A stretch of DNA of 64,000 nt, from positions 110,353 through 174,352 of the forward strand of contig NW_006768770.1 of the NCBI RefSeq assembly GCF_000204055.1. Direction: 5' to 3'. The notes under the pieces are model-generated. The model did no database searches. It saw nothing but the letters and a program-made list of their open reading frames with translations, and had not been told where the DNA came from. Positions 34,218 to 46,771 of this stretch are shown here, piece after piece (positions within the stretch are counted from its first letter, which is position 1; each line of letters starts with the position of its first letter). A program made the translations under genes and the position numbers. Origin of the DNA: Melampsora larici-populina 98AG31. Taxonomy: Eukaryota > Basidiomycota > Pucciniomycetes > Pucciniales > Melampsoraceae.

Positions 34218-37195
34218 GGATTCCACTATTTCCAGCCCCCTATCCGATATCCGTAGCCCCCCTCGGGTCGACCCGGGGGGGCGACGAGAGTTTCGTAGCC
34301 CCTTTTCAAAAAAAGGGGGCTACAGGGGGCATCACTTTCCAAACAAATTTTAAAAGGGGGCGTCACCTTACAAATTTTTAAAAATGTGGGTTTTGGACGA
34401 TTCCATGCAATTAAACGCTTGATGCAACTATTCTTGGTTGTTTCATTCCGGTCTCCATTCAAAGTCAAATCCATTCAATGACACACGCCAAGTGGCCAGT
34501 GTATGTATCACATTTGTGAATGATTGGCATAGGCATTGGATTTATTGGCATAGGTATAGTGGCATAGAACGTTTTGGATCATACAACAGACGTAAAGCAA
34601 CAAACAAGAGAGAGAAGAAACAGGACAAGTGGAAAACAGTAATGAGAGATACACCGGGCATAGGCATAGGTGGCATAGGAGACGTACACACACAAACAAC
34701 AAACACTGAAAAGTAAGAGGAGAGAGAAGAAATGACAATCATTACACTTGAGTGAGCCACCTATCCAATTGACGTTGATAATGCTTCATCCACTGCGGAA
34801 TATGGCTGTTTTGAATTGTTTCCGAAAGTAAATGTCCGTAAATCGCCGGAAAGGGAGATGCTCTCTCATTAGCTCCGAGAGTGACAAAATGGTTGCCATT
34901 GACAAAGGCGGCATGGATGCAATCCACAAATGCAAGTATGATCGGAGCTTGGTCGTTGGGTAGTGTGCGATATGGAAAGTATGTGAAGCAGTTGGCCTCC
35001 TTTGGATCAAAACAACCTCCTTGAGCTGTGTCAAGGCCCATTCGTATTGAGGTTGCTTTTCACTGCTCATAAAACACATAGCAACAGTAAAGGACTTGTG
35101 GGTGTTTGTAGTTCCAACGATATGTAACAATGGAAGGTTGAATCGATTTGTTTTATAGGTACAGTCCAAGCTGAGCACCGTAGGAAATCGGCGAGCTAGA
35201 CATATTGCCGAAGGACTGGCGAAGAATAAGTTTTCGAGAGTCCCATTGGCTGAGGTGAGTGTGCGATGGGCCCATTGACTAGCAGATATCAAATCAAATA
35301 GTCCTTGGATCGGAGTGCGTCCATCCAGCCAATTGTCGCGAAGTCGAGATCGTACATTGTGTATGTCGCGTAGAAGGGGCCGAGAATCAGGATCAACGTT
35401 AATCAAGTTTCTAATTTGAGCTGCTCGGCAGCCGGTAGATGATAATATATCAATATGGTCAAGCACTTGGGGTGGGAAACGGCGATAGATGGCTAAGTTG
35501 TGGGGTTTGTCAAATGGAGGGTGGTTATGGCTGTGTTCGTCAGGTTTATTATCATGATGCGTTACAACCCATCGGTCCATCCGGGCGTGGTAGTTGAGTG
35601 AGATCTCGAATAAACAACCGGTCTTCTTGGAGGATGTTGCACGTTTCTTTGCTGATGATTTAACTCGTTTGCCAAGGGAACATCAAAGATAGACCCTGAT
35701 GGTGTGGCCTTTTTTCTTCTTATGACTCTTGATAGCCAACGCGTATCCTTGATGTCGCGCGACGGCATTCAGATACATGACACCATTGTCCATTTCAATG
35801 AATTGTTTGCCGATGATTGGTCCTTTAAGCAAGCAAACGGGGGTGGCACCTGGTACACCGCAAATTATATGTAAGTTGGTCTGATTGACAGCTGTAAAGA
35901 CTATGAGAATAAAGGAAGGATAGGAAATACGAAATACTATGAGAGACAATAAAAGCATACCAATTGCGGGCCACTCATCATCTCTTTCAGTCGGATGTGC
36001 AACCAAATGATCCACAGGGTCTGTGTCGGTAATAGCAGTCGTAGGTTGAGTTATGGTAATAGCAGTGGTAGGTTGAGTCACGGTGATAGTAGTGGTAGGT
36101 TGAGTGATGTTGTGTTCAGGTGTCGCTTGGTTCATGTCAACTGACAGAGCTTGGAGATAATCTTGAGATTGATTCGGAAAAGATGATACTTGAGGATACT
36201 GATACATAACCGGCGCGCTGCCATTGGTAGCTCCACTGCGTGGATCCCCAGGAGTTTGCGTGGGCATTGAATAATGATAAGTTGGATGCTCGCGTCCCAA
36301 CGGAGGGTGATTGTAGGCGATCTGAGTCTGTAAATATTGGTTAGGAGGGTTTGGTAAAAAGGGTTCAGGAGGGTGGTTGAAGGCCGTTTGAGTCTGTGAA
36401 AATTGGTGGTGATTATATCCGGTTTGAGGTTGTACAAAATGGTTAGGAGGGTGATGGTATCCGGTTTGAGATTGTAAAAAAAAAGATTGATTAGGAGGGT
36501 GGTTGTAGGGGGTTGGATGTTGTATGAATTGGTGAGGAGGATGAATGTATGCGGTTTGAGGTGGAAACGATTGATTAGGAGGGTGGTTGTAGGGGTTTGG
36601 GTGTTGTATGAATTGGTGAGGCGGATGAGGGGTGCTGTTTGGATTGGTGTTCACGAGTGGGGGAGGTGGGGTTTGGTTGGACATATTGGGATCTGTCAAC
36701 GTTTCAACTGTTTGGGAATCTCAATTGATATTCGTATGGGCAAGGTTGAGGTAGAGGGTTTGGTGTGTTTGACGCGAAGATGATGGAAGATGATGGAATT
36801 TTAAGTTTGTAAGTGAAGATAGCGTGGGAGGGAGAGGGGTCGAGAGGAAGGCCTGAGGTCAATTCGACGTACTTATGAGTATGTTCACTTTCCCTTCTCA
36901 GATCCGGATGGGGGTTGAGAGGGCTCAGATGGCATGTTGCAGCCCTACAGTTGGTTTGCTGTCGCCCCTTTGGTAATGTGGGGGCGCAAAGCAGGGCGAT
37001 GAAGGGCGATGAGTTTGAGTTGGGGGCTACATTGTTGTAAAGTAAGCAACATTGGTAGCCCTCGTGTAGCCCTCAAGGTCTGACCCAGCAGAAATTTGGC
37101 TGTGTGCGCTCGGGTTTTGTCGGGTCTATCGGGTAATGCCCCAAACTAAGGGGGGCTACGGGTCACTCGAGGGGGGGCTTGAAATAGTGGGATCC
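34218..37195 (-). mobile_element. Mutator-like element (MULE), 2978 bp, inactivated
   Basis: Ends GGATTCCACTATTTCCAGCC (34218) and the complement of GGATCCCACTATTTCAAGCC (ending 37195). TTTTTAAA flanks both sides (34210-34217, 37196-37203), giving an 8-9-bp duplication. Runs of GGGGGCTAC(A/G) near both ends resemble the terminus of the 28831 element. It encodes a MULE transposase on the minus strand. Confidence 0.85.
34786..36684 (-). pseudogene. MULE transposase with Pro/Gln-rich N-terminus and FAR1/WRKY-GCM1-type finger
   Basis: The start is the ATG at 36684 (MSNQTPPPPL). The first 200 residues are tandem His/Pro/Asn/Gln repeats of type NHPPNQSF and YNHPP. A 60-nt intron fits about 35961-35902 (GTATGC...CATAG). 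Then come a FAR1-like segment (YLNAVARHQGYALAIKSHKK), a zinc-binding pattern ending HSHNH, and the MULE core FPTVLSLDCTYKTNRFNLPL with SSEKQPQYEWALTQLKEVV. An in-frame TGA (35683-35685) stands where the family has Trp, and after LKEVV the conserved VTDRE-type catalytic block is not readable in this frame. So the protein is broken and truncated. A 99-codon frame at 34742-35041 overlaps its end. Confidence 0.75.
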
Positions 37196-37538
37196 TTTTT
37201 AAAGTACACAGTTGCAGAAACAAAATAAAGAAATATAGGTTTGTTTAGTATCTTTTTGTGAAGGCCAATTACATAGACATTAACTTTCTGGTTATCTTTT
37301 TAGTTGTTTCATAATTATCTTGGGTTTTAGACTTTCAAAAATGATTTGTGATACCAAAGAGGTGGCCTTGATAAGTCTTGAATGAAAAATTATAGTAACC
37401 AGCTATAATTCCATTTTACCTCATAAAGAATTTGAAAACTAAGTGTTAAGCCTTTTTCCAAGAAATGCATCAAAACATACATTTTGTAAGAACATTCTTG
37501 CCTAATCTTCACCCTTTTTACCATCAGTTAGAACCTTA
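37196..37538. other. No feature recognised
   Basis: AT-rich spacer between the MULE and the CACTA-like MITE, with no gene. Confidence 0.4.
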
Positions 37539-38772
37539 CACTGTGAACATCATTCAACTTCCTCAGGTGGGAAGGGGGGAATGATTAGGAGTAAAAATTT
37601 TCATGGAAGGATTTATCGCTGCATACCTGAGCCATGACACCCACACTGCATAGGTGCAGCAGGCTGAGTGAATAGGTGGCTACCATTTACATACAGTTTT
37701 GCTCACTTATGTCCTGGTCTGGATGAGTGAATCATATGGAATATGTGCTGTAACTCTGTTTCAGATTGACAAAATCATTCCAAAAATTGACTACAACATA
37801 AACTGACTCAAAGTTTTGCTGTAATTTTGTCAACTAAACTTCATGTAACACCCTTTCTGTTACTGAAAAATGGCTACAGGAATTTTGCCTGAGTAGCCAT
37901 GATGATAGATGTAGTGGATTTTTGGTACAATGTTGTTGATGACAAAAAATTTATATGCACTGTAAACATCATTCAACTTCCCCAATTTGGCAGAGGAAAA
38001 TGATTAATAGTACAGTTTTTCATAAAAGAATCTAATACTGCACACCTGGGCCATTTCACCCACACTACATATGTGCAGCAAGCTAAGTCAATAGTTGTCT
38101 ATCATGTACATACAGGTCTGCTCAGTTTTTTGCCCATCAGAATAAATAAATCACATGTTATACCACATGTAACTTTTTCGACTTTGAAATTTTTTTCCCA
38201 AAAATTCACTACATATAATTCTGTAGCTGCTCAGGCAATATTGTTGAAGCTATGTCTTAGTAACAGAAAGTGTGTTACATGCAGTTGAGTTGATGAGATC
38301 ACACCAAAACATTGAGTCAGTGTATGTAGTCAATCTTTTGGAAGCTTTTTTCAATCTGAAAGAAGTTACAGCATGTATTACATATGAATAACTTGTCCTG
38401 ATGAGCAGATAACTGAGCAGAACTGTATGTACATGATAACCACATATTCACTGAGCCTGCTACACATATGTAGTGCGGGTGTTATGGCTCAGGTGTGGAG
38501 TGATAGACCATTTTATGACAAATCATACTCCCAATCATTTTTCCCTGCCCACTTGGGGAACCCGAATAATGTCTGCAGTGATGATGTATCACATGTGATT
38601 TATTTTGTCAGATTAGCAGACAGCTCATGAGCAGACCTGTATGTACATGATAAGCAACTATTAACTAATCCTGCTGCATATATGTAGTGTGTGTGTTATG
38701 GCTTACATTACAAACCACACTCTTAATCATTTTCTCCTTCCCACTTGGGGCAACTGAATGATGTTTACAGTG
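37539..38772. mobile_element. CACTA-like MITE (CACTGTGAAC end), outer copy
   Basis: Left end CACTGTGAACATCATTCAAC; right end complement CACTGTAAACATCATTCAGT. Both are followed by a G-rich block and (a)aatgatta(a/g)gag. CTTA is seen on both sides. The interior is largely palindromic and contains a second copy (37958-38580). Short frames only. Confidence 0.7.
37958..38580. mobile_element. CACTA-like MITE, inner copy
   Basis: Ends CACTGTAAACATCATTCAAC and complement CACTGCAGACATTATTCGGG. ATG flanks both sides (37955-37957, 38581-38583). Arm sequences (cccacactacatatgtgcagca; gtacatacaggtctgctcag) recur in inverted order on the right half and in the outer copy. Confidence 0.75.
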
Positions 38773-40014
38773 CTTAGGCTGGTAAGCGGGCTTTAAAGAG
38801 CTTTGCTGATATGTTTCAAGAGTTTATGGTGCATGATTTGGTTTTTCTTCTGTGTGAATTTATGGTTTCTTGGTATCTGATTGTTGAGAAAAAGCTATGG
38901 GTTATGGGTTTTTGACCCATTTTCCCTGCCCGTGGAAAATATGGAGACAAAAAACGATGGGTTATGGTATATTATGGCTTACATATGGGTTATTTCAGAG
39001 TCAACTGTAGCACTCAATTTGACAGCAGAACAAACCCAAACCCACCTGGACCAATAAACTTGATAAATTCCCATGCTTGCCTTGCAAGGCTTACATTTTC
39101 CACGCTTTTATGTGAAGATAATTTCAACTCATAAATGACTACAAGCTGTGACCCAGACCCAGACTTGCCTGGCCAACTCTGCCCAGCAATATCTTTGAAG
39201 CTCACAGTCTGTGCCCTGTCAAACTGAAACCTAGTCACAAACATCCTGCAGGAACACCAGAAGCCCTGACCATCCAGGTGCCTGCTCTTTTTTTGCTCAA
39301 CAAACAAAAAAAGATCTTTTTTCTTTCAACATAGGCTCAATATAGCTTTTTTTAATCTCCAAGTAGGCTCATAGTCTCTAGATGAGGCCTGATACACATA
39401 TATAATGGCAATATATGTCAAAAATTTTGTATTTTTACCACATTTCTGCACCTACAAAGCATTCAAGGTGTGCCCTGGTTGGCCATAAAGAATGCAAAGA
39501 TACATTAGGCTTTGACCTTTTTTGACTTATATGATATATTGGAATCGGATGTCCATCAGCTATCATTTACATCTCCTCGACAAAGTGCTTTCAGATTGCT
39601 TTGAAGTCTCTCCAAGTTTCCTCAGACTGCACCTTCAGACCCTCAAGCCAATACCCTGTGTCACTTCCAAATTGAACAAAATGGTTACTCTGTGATTTGC
39701 AGACTTACATCAGTTTAAAATCAAAAAGATGTGATATATGCAATCTAACACTCATGGATCATTGGCCTCTTCAAGAAACAACTACTCTTTGAAATTAACA
39801 AGAGTGGAAAAAGTGCAATTGATTTTAATATATTTGGGCCTCGGAGCTGATATCATGTAGAGAAAAGCAGGATGCACCACAGAATAATAGTCGCATGTGG
39901 CGGAAGATGTTTGGCATCAAGATTGTCATTGGTATTGATCTCATTCAGACACACCAAAATAATGAGAGACAAGGATTTCAGCCAACATTGGAACTAGTAC
40001 AGTTCAGCGAGTTC
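38773..40014. other. No gene supported
   Basis: A 97-codon minus-strand frame (39307-39014; contains FDRAQTVSFKDIAGQSW) has no recognised domain and no clear splice extension. It is probably a decayed repeat fragment. Confidence 0.4.
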
Positions 40015-40766
40015 TTAACACTTTTGTTCTGAAGCGCTTCTTACGACCACTTCAGTCGATGTTTCGCCCGTCCCGATATCGATCACAACGTAACCAGCCT
40101 GATTCAGGAAATGATATCAGACCTTACGCCTTACGACGTGGTGTCGAGACACGATACGGAGTGAATCGAAAACTTACTGCTCCGTTACACACTTTGAAGA
40201 CATTCGAAATCGCAGTTTGGGCACCTCCGACGGAGCTGAATTGATGTCAAGATAACGTGCGGGGTTCAAGAGAGCGTTTGATTGATCACATTTTACAAAC
40301 AAGGCTCAGGAGAAATCGACTTACGTCAAAACGTTCTCATCCGAATTCATGGCCTCCAATGTCACCTGCATGAATCATGGACCAAGAAAAGGATGGAGTC
40401 AAACAAAAGTTTATTGGATGCTGAACTTTGTTCAAGGACTGATGACTCACTTTACAAGTACCACAAGCTATATCTTGTGTATTGACATCGAGTTCTATCT
40501 TACCATCTTTGTTCAGTGGGAATTTTCTCAAGGCTCTAGACAACACAGAATTTTATGAGTGACAATTGCTGGATGAAGATCACTTTTGGATTCGTCAGGT
40601 TATATTGATCATTGTAAGGAAAGACTCACGCTTGACACTGAGTCACATCGATTGGAACCAAAGGTGGCCCTTTGGGATTACAGGAATGTATAGGAATCTC
40701 TTCTGCTGAATTCATAGAACAGAAAAAAGCTCCAAATATAAACAAAACTTTGAAGAGGGCAAACAT
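40015..40766 (-). CDS. Small secreted six-cysteine protein (candidate effector)
   Basis: Five minus-strand exons (40766-40630, 40535-40451, 40365-40325, 40235-40178, 40098-40015) join to 134 residues. All introns are GT-AG (GTGAGT, GTGAGT, GTAAGT, GTAAGT donors). Residues 1-21 are a signal peptide (MFALFKVLFIFGAFFCSMNS). The mature chain has six cysteines: C29 and C44, CGTC in the middle, C in KVCNGAAG and the C-terminal residue. That is enough for three disulfides. I do not recognise the family. Fold alternatives include small beta-rich secreted proteins common in plant-pathogenic fungi. Size, export signal and cysteine content are what make it a candidate effector; this is inference. Its 5' side is rearranged (62-bp repeat at 41045). 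Confidence 0.78.
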
Positions 40767-41044
40767 GATTCTAGAGGATTGTATTTATAAATGAAGTATT
40801 GATTCTGGTAGGATTTTGTAAAATATTTTGGTTATAAGTTTTGATCAAGCTGAACCGAGATGAACAGACAAACCCAAATTTCAAAAGCTTCGTGATTTAT
40901 AGAGAAATATGATGTGCGGTGTACATAATGGTTATTCTTGGAAATTTCTGCCACTCGAGTCTGAGTATGCAGTGTATCGCTCAGACTCTCAGGGCGAGTA
41001 ATCTGAGCGACAATTTGTTGCATCGTTGACGTGTGAGTTGAAGG

Positions 41045-41106
41045 TGTAGTGACAGAGTCTCGGATGAGTACTCTGTGTCTCGCTCGATGTCCAAACTCCA
41101 ATGATG
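41045..41106. repeat. 62-bp direct repeat, copy 1
   Basis: From tgtagtgacagagtctcgga to ccaaactccaatgatg; identical to 46772-46833 except one base (g/a). It lies about 280 bp upstream of the secreted-protein ATG and 24 bp outside the left end of the GAGCATCCCC element. Confidence 0.92.
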
Positions 41107-41423
41107 ATTGCATAAAGATGGGATGCTAAGAGCATCCCCAGCCGCGTGCCGTAAACCGTGCCGTACGTAGATTTGGGGTATTTTTATCCACGGCCGTGAC
41201 CCCCAAACACATACTTAGCTTGGGCAACTCTCTACGTGTGAGTCGAAATAGGCTAAATATGGTCATTTTCCGCTCGCAACCCAAATCCCTCTGTACCTCA
41301 CTTCTCCCATAAAATACGAGTTCTACGATCCGACTCTCCGCAAATCACACACCTCAATGATCAACTAAGAAAAGAATACAACGGAGACGAGACTCGACGT
41401 TGATTTAAACTGTGTTAAAGGGC

Positions 41424-41796
41424 TTTAACAAGACAATGATATATTAGATCTCTCGACAGCGAGTTGACTAAGCTCGAAGAGATCAAAAAGATAATAAAGC
41501 AAACCTTTTACAAGACAATGATATATTAGATCTCTCGACAGCGAGTTGACTAAGCTCGAAGAGATCAAAAAGATAATAAAGCAAACCTAAAGGTTTGATA
41601 AAAATAAAAGAACTCTTTAGAATTCTTTTCCCCAAACGGTGAGGATGATATTACCAAGTACCACAAACAAAACGCACTACACACCTTTAACAAGACAATG
41701 ATATATTAGATCTCTCGACAGCGAGTTGACTAAGCTCGAAGAGATCAAAAAGATAATAAAGCAAACCTAAAGGTTTGATAATAATAAAAGAACTCT
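41424..41796. repeat. About 83-bp direct repeats, three copies
   Basis: The block from aacaagacaatgatatatta to agataataaagcaaacc occurs at about 41424-41506, 41507-41588 and 41693-41768. Copies two and three are followed by aaaggtttgata(a)aaataaaagaactct. A further repeated word, ttagaattcttttccccaaa, is at 41617 and 41940. Copies are nearly identical, so the duplications are recent. Confidence 0.9.
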
Positions 41797-42351
41797 GAGT
41801 TAAGAGAAAAGAGAAATGAGAGACGAGTTGAAAGAGTAACGAGTGTGTAGGAATATAGACGTATAGAAGTTTTAAAAGACGTCAGTTTAATCTAATAGAC
41901 TATCTCGAAAAGAAACATAAGAAAAGAAAAATTGTTACCTTTAGAATTCTTTTCCCCAAACGGTGAGGAAAGAGAAATCTAAAGGGGACAAACGAGAGCA
42001 CACATATAAGAGAAAAACAAGTTGGTGAAAATTGACACGCGACTACAACCCTGCGTTCATGCATGCAACCTCTCGCTAAACCTCTAAGCTACTACCAACT
42101 GACAACCGACCCCTTTCACAACTAAGTACCCTCGTTTTGATCAGTTAACCGTTAAGCTAAGTTGATTGAATGTTTTCCGTTAAACGTATTCATGACGCTT
42201 GAAGGTCTTGACAAATAACTATTCCAATAACTAATCCATAATACATCTCCCCTATTATGCTACAAACCGTACTGTAGGGAACCACGGCTGTACATTGTTT
42301 GAAATTCATACCTCAAACCCTGCCCTAAACAATCTGTGCAACCCTCTGTAC

Positions 42352-45300
42352 TCAAGATGAGACCCGGACCCGGGTTCTGGCCGGATATCCGTTGGATCAA
42401 CATCCAATTCGCACCGCAATGTTTTTCGATTGCGGTGCGGTTTCGTTGCGATTTGAGGCACTCAACGCAATCGAAACTTGGTTGCGGTGGTTTCGCACCG
42501 AAACACAATGGTGGAAAACCGTGTTGCGGTTTGAACGCACCGAAACCAAAATATGTGAACCGCAACTCGCAACTAACCGAAAAATATTTCGGTTAGTTGC
42601 GAGGTTTTTGTAGGTAAAAGGTATGGCAGTTTTGGGTAATCCTCTGGTGAGGATTACCCAATCATGTGAAAAATATCTGCCGTGCAGATGGCAGATAATT
42701 TCCCTGTGGAGATGTTGTTAGCAAATTTTCGCCATGATTGGATGCATCAGTTTTTTTTGAGTTACTGAAAAGGGACTCGCTCTTCCTTTTCCTTTTGTCT
42801 GTCCAATAACTTCTTTCCTGTCTTTGATATCATGGCAGGATCATCACTTGCTATCCCTGAATCCGCTCCCGACATTACCCCTAACCCTTCTTCATCGTTA
42901 CAAGTTCCAGAAGGTGGAAGAACTCTCCGTCCTCGAAGTCCTGCCAGGAGGGACCCGGCTTTTGTTGTGGGCTCGCCAGATGGCCGACACGCTTGGAATC
43001 GTACTATTCCACAATCAGACACAGATAATGAAGACGATGATTTCAACAAAGATCAAAGCGACAAATCAGATCCTGAGCTCGATTCAAACAGTCCGGCTAA
43101 GTCTGCTAACGGAAGCCAACAACCTTCAACATCCACTCAACCCCGTAAAAGAGGCCCCCGACGCTCTTCTGGAGGCCTTGCCGACTCTCAAGCAGCTCAG
43201 AAGAAGCAACGCACCAAGTCGGTGGTTCCTCCAAAAAGAACAAAGCGTCTTGCCCCTCTTCAGAAGGTAAGATATAAGTTCCGCCACTCAAGTTAAAGTT
43301 GATAAATTAAAAATTCTCATCCTTTTGTAAACATATGATATGATTCCAAAGGTTATCATAGTTACGGAGGGTATGAATATCAATCAGGATGACAATGATG
43401 AGGAGCGACCAAAGATCTCTAATCCAAAAACACGCACGACTAAGGTTCAAAATCTATTTGAATTCTTTGAAAAGGACCCACGTAAAGCGATGGAAAAATA
43501 CACAGTCGAGGATGAGGTATTTGATGGTTTAACTTTGACACAAATCGGACTTATTCATCTGCTGACACAACTTTTGTTTGAATTCAACAGGAAACTGGCA
43601 AGTTCACTGAAATGGAGCGAGAGGTTTATTGGTACAAATGCAAGTGGTGTTCTGGAGAGTATAAAGATGGTCAAACAAATCACTATAACTTGCAGACACA
43701 TCGAGACGGCAAAGAGAAACGTAAACACTGTACTCAACGTCATGTTGCGATTCGAAACGGTGCTATCTTGCCTCCAACGTGGAAAGAAGAGCATGCACCT
43801 AAAGATTCTTCAAATTCGAAGCAGTCGACAATATCATCTTTTGTTAAATTTTCAGTTGAGACCCTTAATAAGATCATGGTATTATGGATACTGCTTCACG
43901 CTCTCCCATGGCTCCGAATCGATGACCACGAACTCGGTGCAGCGTTCTCATGGGCCAACCCATCTGCTATCCTGAAATCTCCAACTTGGATTGCCAACTC
44001 AGCCAAAACGTTGGCTAGATCTCTCCAAGACGAGGCTATCGGAACCCTGAAGAAAAATTCGAGTAAATTTTGTTTGATACATGATGGGTGGACTACAAAA
44101 GGAAGTCGATATGCGTTTCTTGGTGTATCAGCATCATATATTGATGACAATTGGGAGTTCAAGACTATCCATTTAACTCAAGAGAATAATTTGGGATCAC
44201 TATGGTGTCTTACTTGCTCGGCCAGTTGGCACCTTTCTCATGCAACATGGGCTCCACTCAAAGATAGGTTTCATTTCTTAAGTTAATATTCCAGATTGAT
44301 TGGTTCCAGCTAACTTTGTACTTATATTATCTACATGGTCGCTCAAACCACGGACTCAGCAGCAAGTAATAACTTTCTCGCACGCGAACTCCAGCGTATG
44401 TTCATCAAAGATAAAACCAATCCGTGCTTTTGGGATTCTCAAGGAAATCATTTGCGATGCTTTTGTCACAAGCTGGCACTCGCGGTGAAGCACGGTCTGG
44501 ACAAGCTTGAGCTCAAAGCTGGTCATGTAAAGCCCACGACCCAACCTGATGTTCGAATGCCTATCCCAGTCCTCAAAATCAATGGTGCCATTGTGCAAGA
44601 TGAAGATGAACCTGAGAGCTCCGATTCTGAGATCGAGGCTGAAGGTGGCTTGGAACGAGTCATAGTCCCCGAAAGCGAAGATGACTTACCTTCTGACGAA
44701 CTAGTCACCAAACCTACGTGGGGCTTAGTCACAAGCGGAGTCAAGAAAGTGAGTGTACATATCAATGGTTCAAATCAATGAATCCACACGTTTCTCATTC
44801 TTACTTATATGTATACAACAGGTCGAACAAGTTAGCCAAGCCGTTGCTTCTTCACCATCCAAGCGTGGTGAATATGAAACGGTTGCATCAAGCCTTCTAT
44901 ACAAAGGCTTGATGCTTATATACGGTTATGGGGTACGTTGGAACTCAAAGTTGGACAGCTGGCAACGTGCCTGTGAAGCCCAAAACGTATGTACTGTTCC
45001 TGTTCATTTGGTTCTATTGGAATTAAACAAAACTTTATACTTTTACAGGTTATCAATAAGTATCTCAACCAGGATCGGAAGAAAGAAAAAAAAGATCAGA
45101 ACTTCAAAGGAATGCAAATATCCGATGAGGAATGGAGTGCGGTCGAAGCACTACTTGATGTATTGAAGGTACTACTTTTGTTAACTTTGATCGAACATTT
45201 TTAATCTGACTGATCAATCAAATCTTCAGATTTTCAAAGAAACTACTCTTTCCATGGAGGGAAACTCTTCAAACGCGTATCGTGTCCTTCCGGAATACGT

Positions 45301-46726
45301 CAATATCCTCAAACGGTTGGATGAATCAAAACGCGAACACGCCAAGACTTATCCCGAACTGGGCCTAGCAATTGATACCATGAAAAGCGAAATTGAAAAT
45401 TACAAGGACAAAGCTCTTCAGTGCGATGCGATACTGATTGCAACAGCTATGCATCCTCGATATCGATTAAAGTTCTTCCACAAGTTTTTTCCCGACCATG
45501 TTGCAAGGGTTTGCAGCGTTGTTGAGGCTGCTTTTGCAGCTGAATTAGCCTCTAGGACGATCACCAAGGGTCCAACAGCTTCTCAACCTGTCTCTTCTGT
45601 AGCACCGACCTCTGAAGACTGCCTTGATGATTTCAGCGACGGTTCAGGTGATGAAGAATCCCCCGAGTCAAACATAGAGCTTAAACAATACCTTGATAAG
45701 AAATCTATTGCTCCAAAGGGAGTCCTGCCACTTTTATGGTGGAAGGTATGTAGATTTTTCCCTTCCATCTTTCAACACCCCAACTGACCGAGTTAATTCT
45801 TTCCTACTATGCCCAGGAAAACTACAAGTTGTATCCTGTGGTCGCCCGGGTCGCGCGCAACTATCTCGCCTGTACAGCTACGTCATGCGCTTGCGAGCGT
45901 ACTTTTTCGGCGGCCAGAAGGATTGCAAGCGCAGACCGAGGACTGGCTCCACGCACTATTGAACGTGCTGTCGGGTGCCATCAGTGGCTTAGCCAAGGTG
46001 TCAGAGTCCCCAAAGAATATGAGGAGGCAGCATCTGAGATTCAAAAGATTAAAGATAAGAAATGGGCAAAACGGATTAAAAAAACTTGATCATTTATAAT
46101 CTCTCGAGTCCTTACAATAAAATATCATCAATCCCTACATGATCTGATGTACCTTTTCATTTATTCACAATTTTTGTGTGTGTTACCCTAATATATCTAT
46201 CCTCCTCCTTAAAAAATGTTTGTACGACCGAAATTCAAAACAAATTTTGAGTTTATTTCGATTGCGTTGCGGGTTGCGGTATGTCAACCGCATCGCAACC
46301 GCTCAAGTTATTTGAGGGTTTCGGTAGCAATTGCGGCTCAATCGGTTGCGGCTGCGTCGCAACGAAACAAAATTCTTGCATATTTCGGTTTGTTTCGTTG
46401 CGATTTGGATGTTGGTCGGATGCTCCGTTGGATCCGGATGCCGGAAAGGCCTTCAAGATTGTCCGGTGGCCGGGTAATCCGGCCGGTTTGGTATTTGGAA
46501 TGAGGGAGGGGAAAATAACGCCGGATATACACCGGATACACCGGATACACCGGCTATCCGGCCGAAATCCGGCGTATCCGGTGTATTGGCTCGAGTGTTG
46601 GACGTGGGGTTTTTGGAAAAAAACCAATCGGATTTTATCCAATCGGTGCGGATAAAACAAAATATCCGTCGGTTCGGTCGTCGGAATGGCCTGAAGCCGC
46701 CGGATACTGGCCAGAGCACATCTTGA
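42352..46726 (+). mobile_element. hAT transposon, 4375 bp, inactivated
   Basis: TIR TCAAGATG...CATCTTGA at the very ends with further imperfect similarity (tctggcc(g/a)g(a/t)atccg). Perfect 8-bp duplication CTCTGTAC (42344-42351, 46727-46734). Subterminal zones are dense in TTGCGGT/ACCGCAA and TCCGG words. It sits inside the GAGCATCCCC element and carries a plus-strand transposase gene. Confidence 0.9.
42832..46089 (+). pseudogene. hAT transposase, frameshifted
   Basis: From the ATG at 42832: disordered Ser/Pro N-terminus with basic PRKRGPRR, the linker NINQDDNDEE, BED-like finger (YWYKCKWCSGEYKDGQTNHY...H), RNase H-like core beginning LIHDGWTTKGSRYAFLGVSA, QTTDSAASNN, CHKLALAVKHGL, and the hATC block PVVARVARNYLACTATSCAC ERTFSAARR near the end. 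Between IHLT (about 44175) and the next conserved block (WDHYGVLLARPVG) the frame shifts, as if 2 nt were lost. The acceptor before CTCAAACC (44342) reads CG where sister elements have AG. Both defects suggest the gene no longer works. Confidence 0.8.
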
Positions 46727-46771
46727 CTCTGTACGTTACAGATTTACGGCACGGCTGGGGATGCTCTAACC

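Larger units (their letters stand above)
41130..46766. mobile_element. GAGCATCCCC-end element, split by a hAT
   Basis: Left end GAGCATCCCCAGCCGCGTGC, right end complement GAGCATCCCCAGCCGTGCCG (2-base indel), then gtaaa. TAA flanks both sides (41127-41129, 46767-46769). A 3-bp TAA duplication suggests the PIF/Harbinger or a related class. Without the hAT it would be about 1.25 kb. It contains tandem repeats and has no transposase, so it is non-autonomous. Confidence 0.75.

Noticed and set aside
39014..39307. 97-codon minus-strand frame as a small gene
   Set aside because: No signal peptide, domain or splice context; surrounded by decayed repeats.
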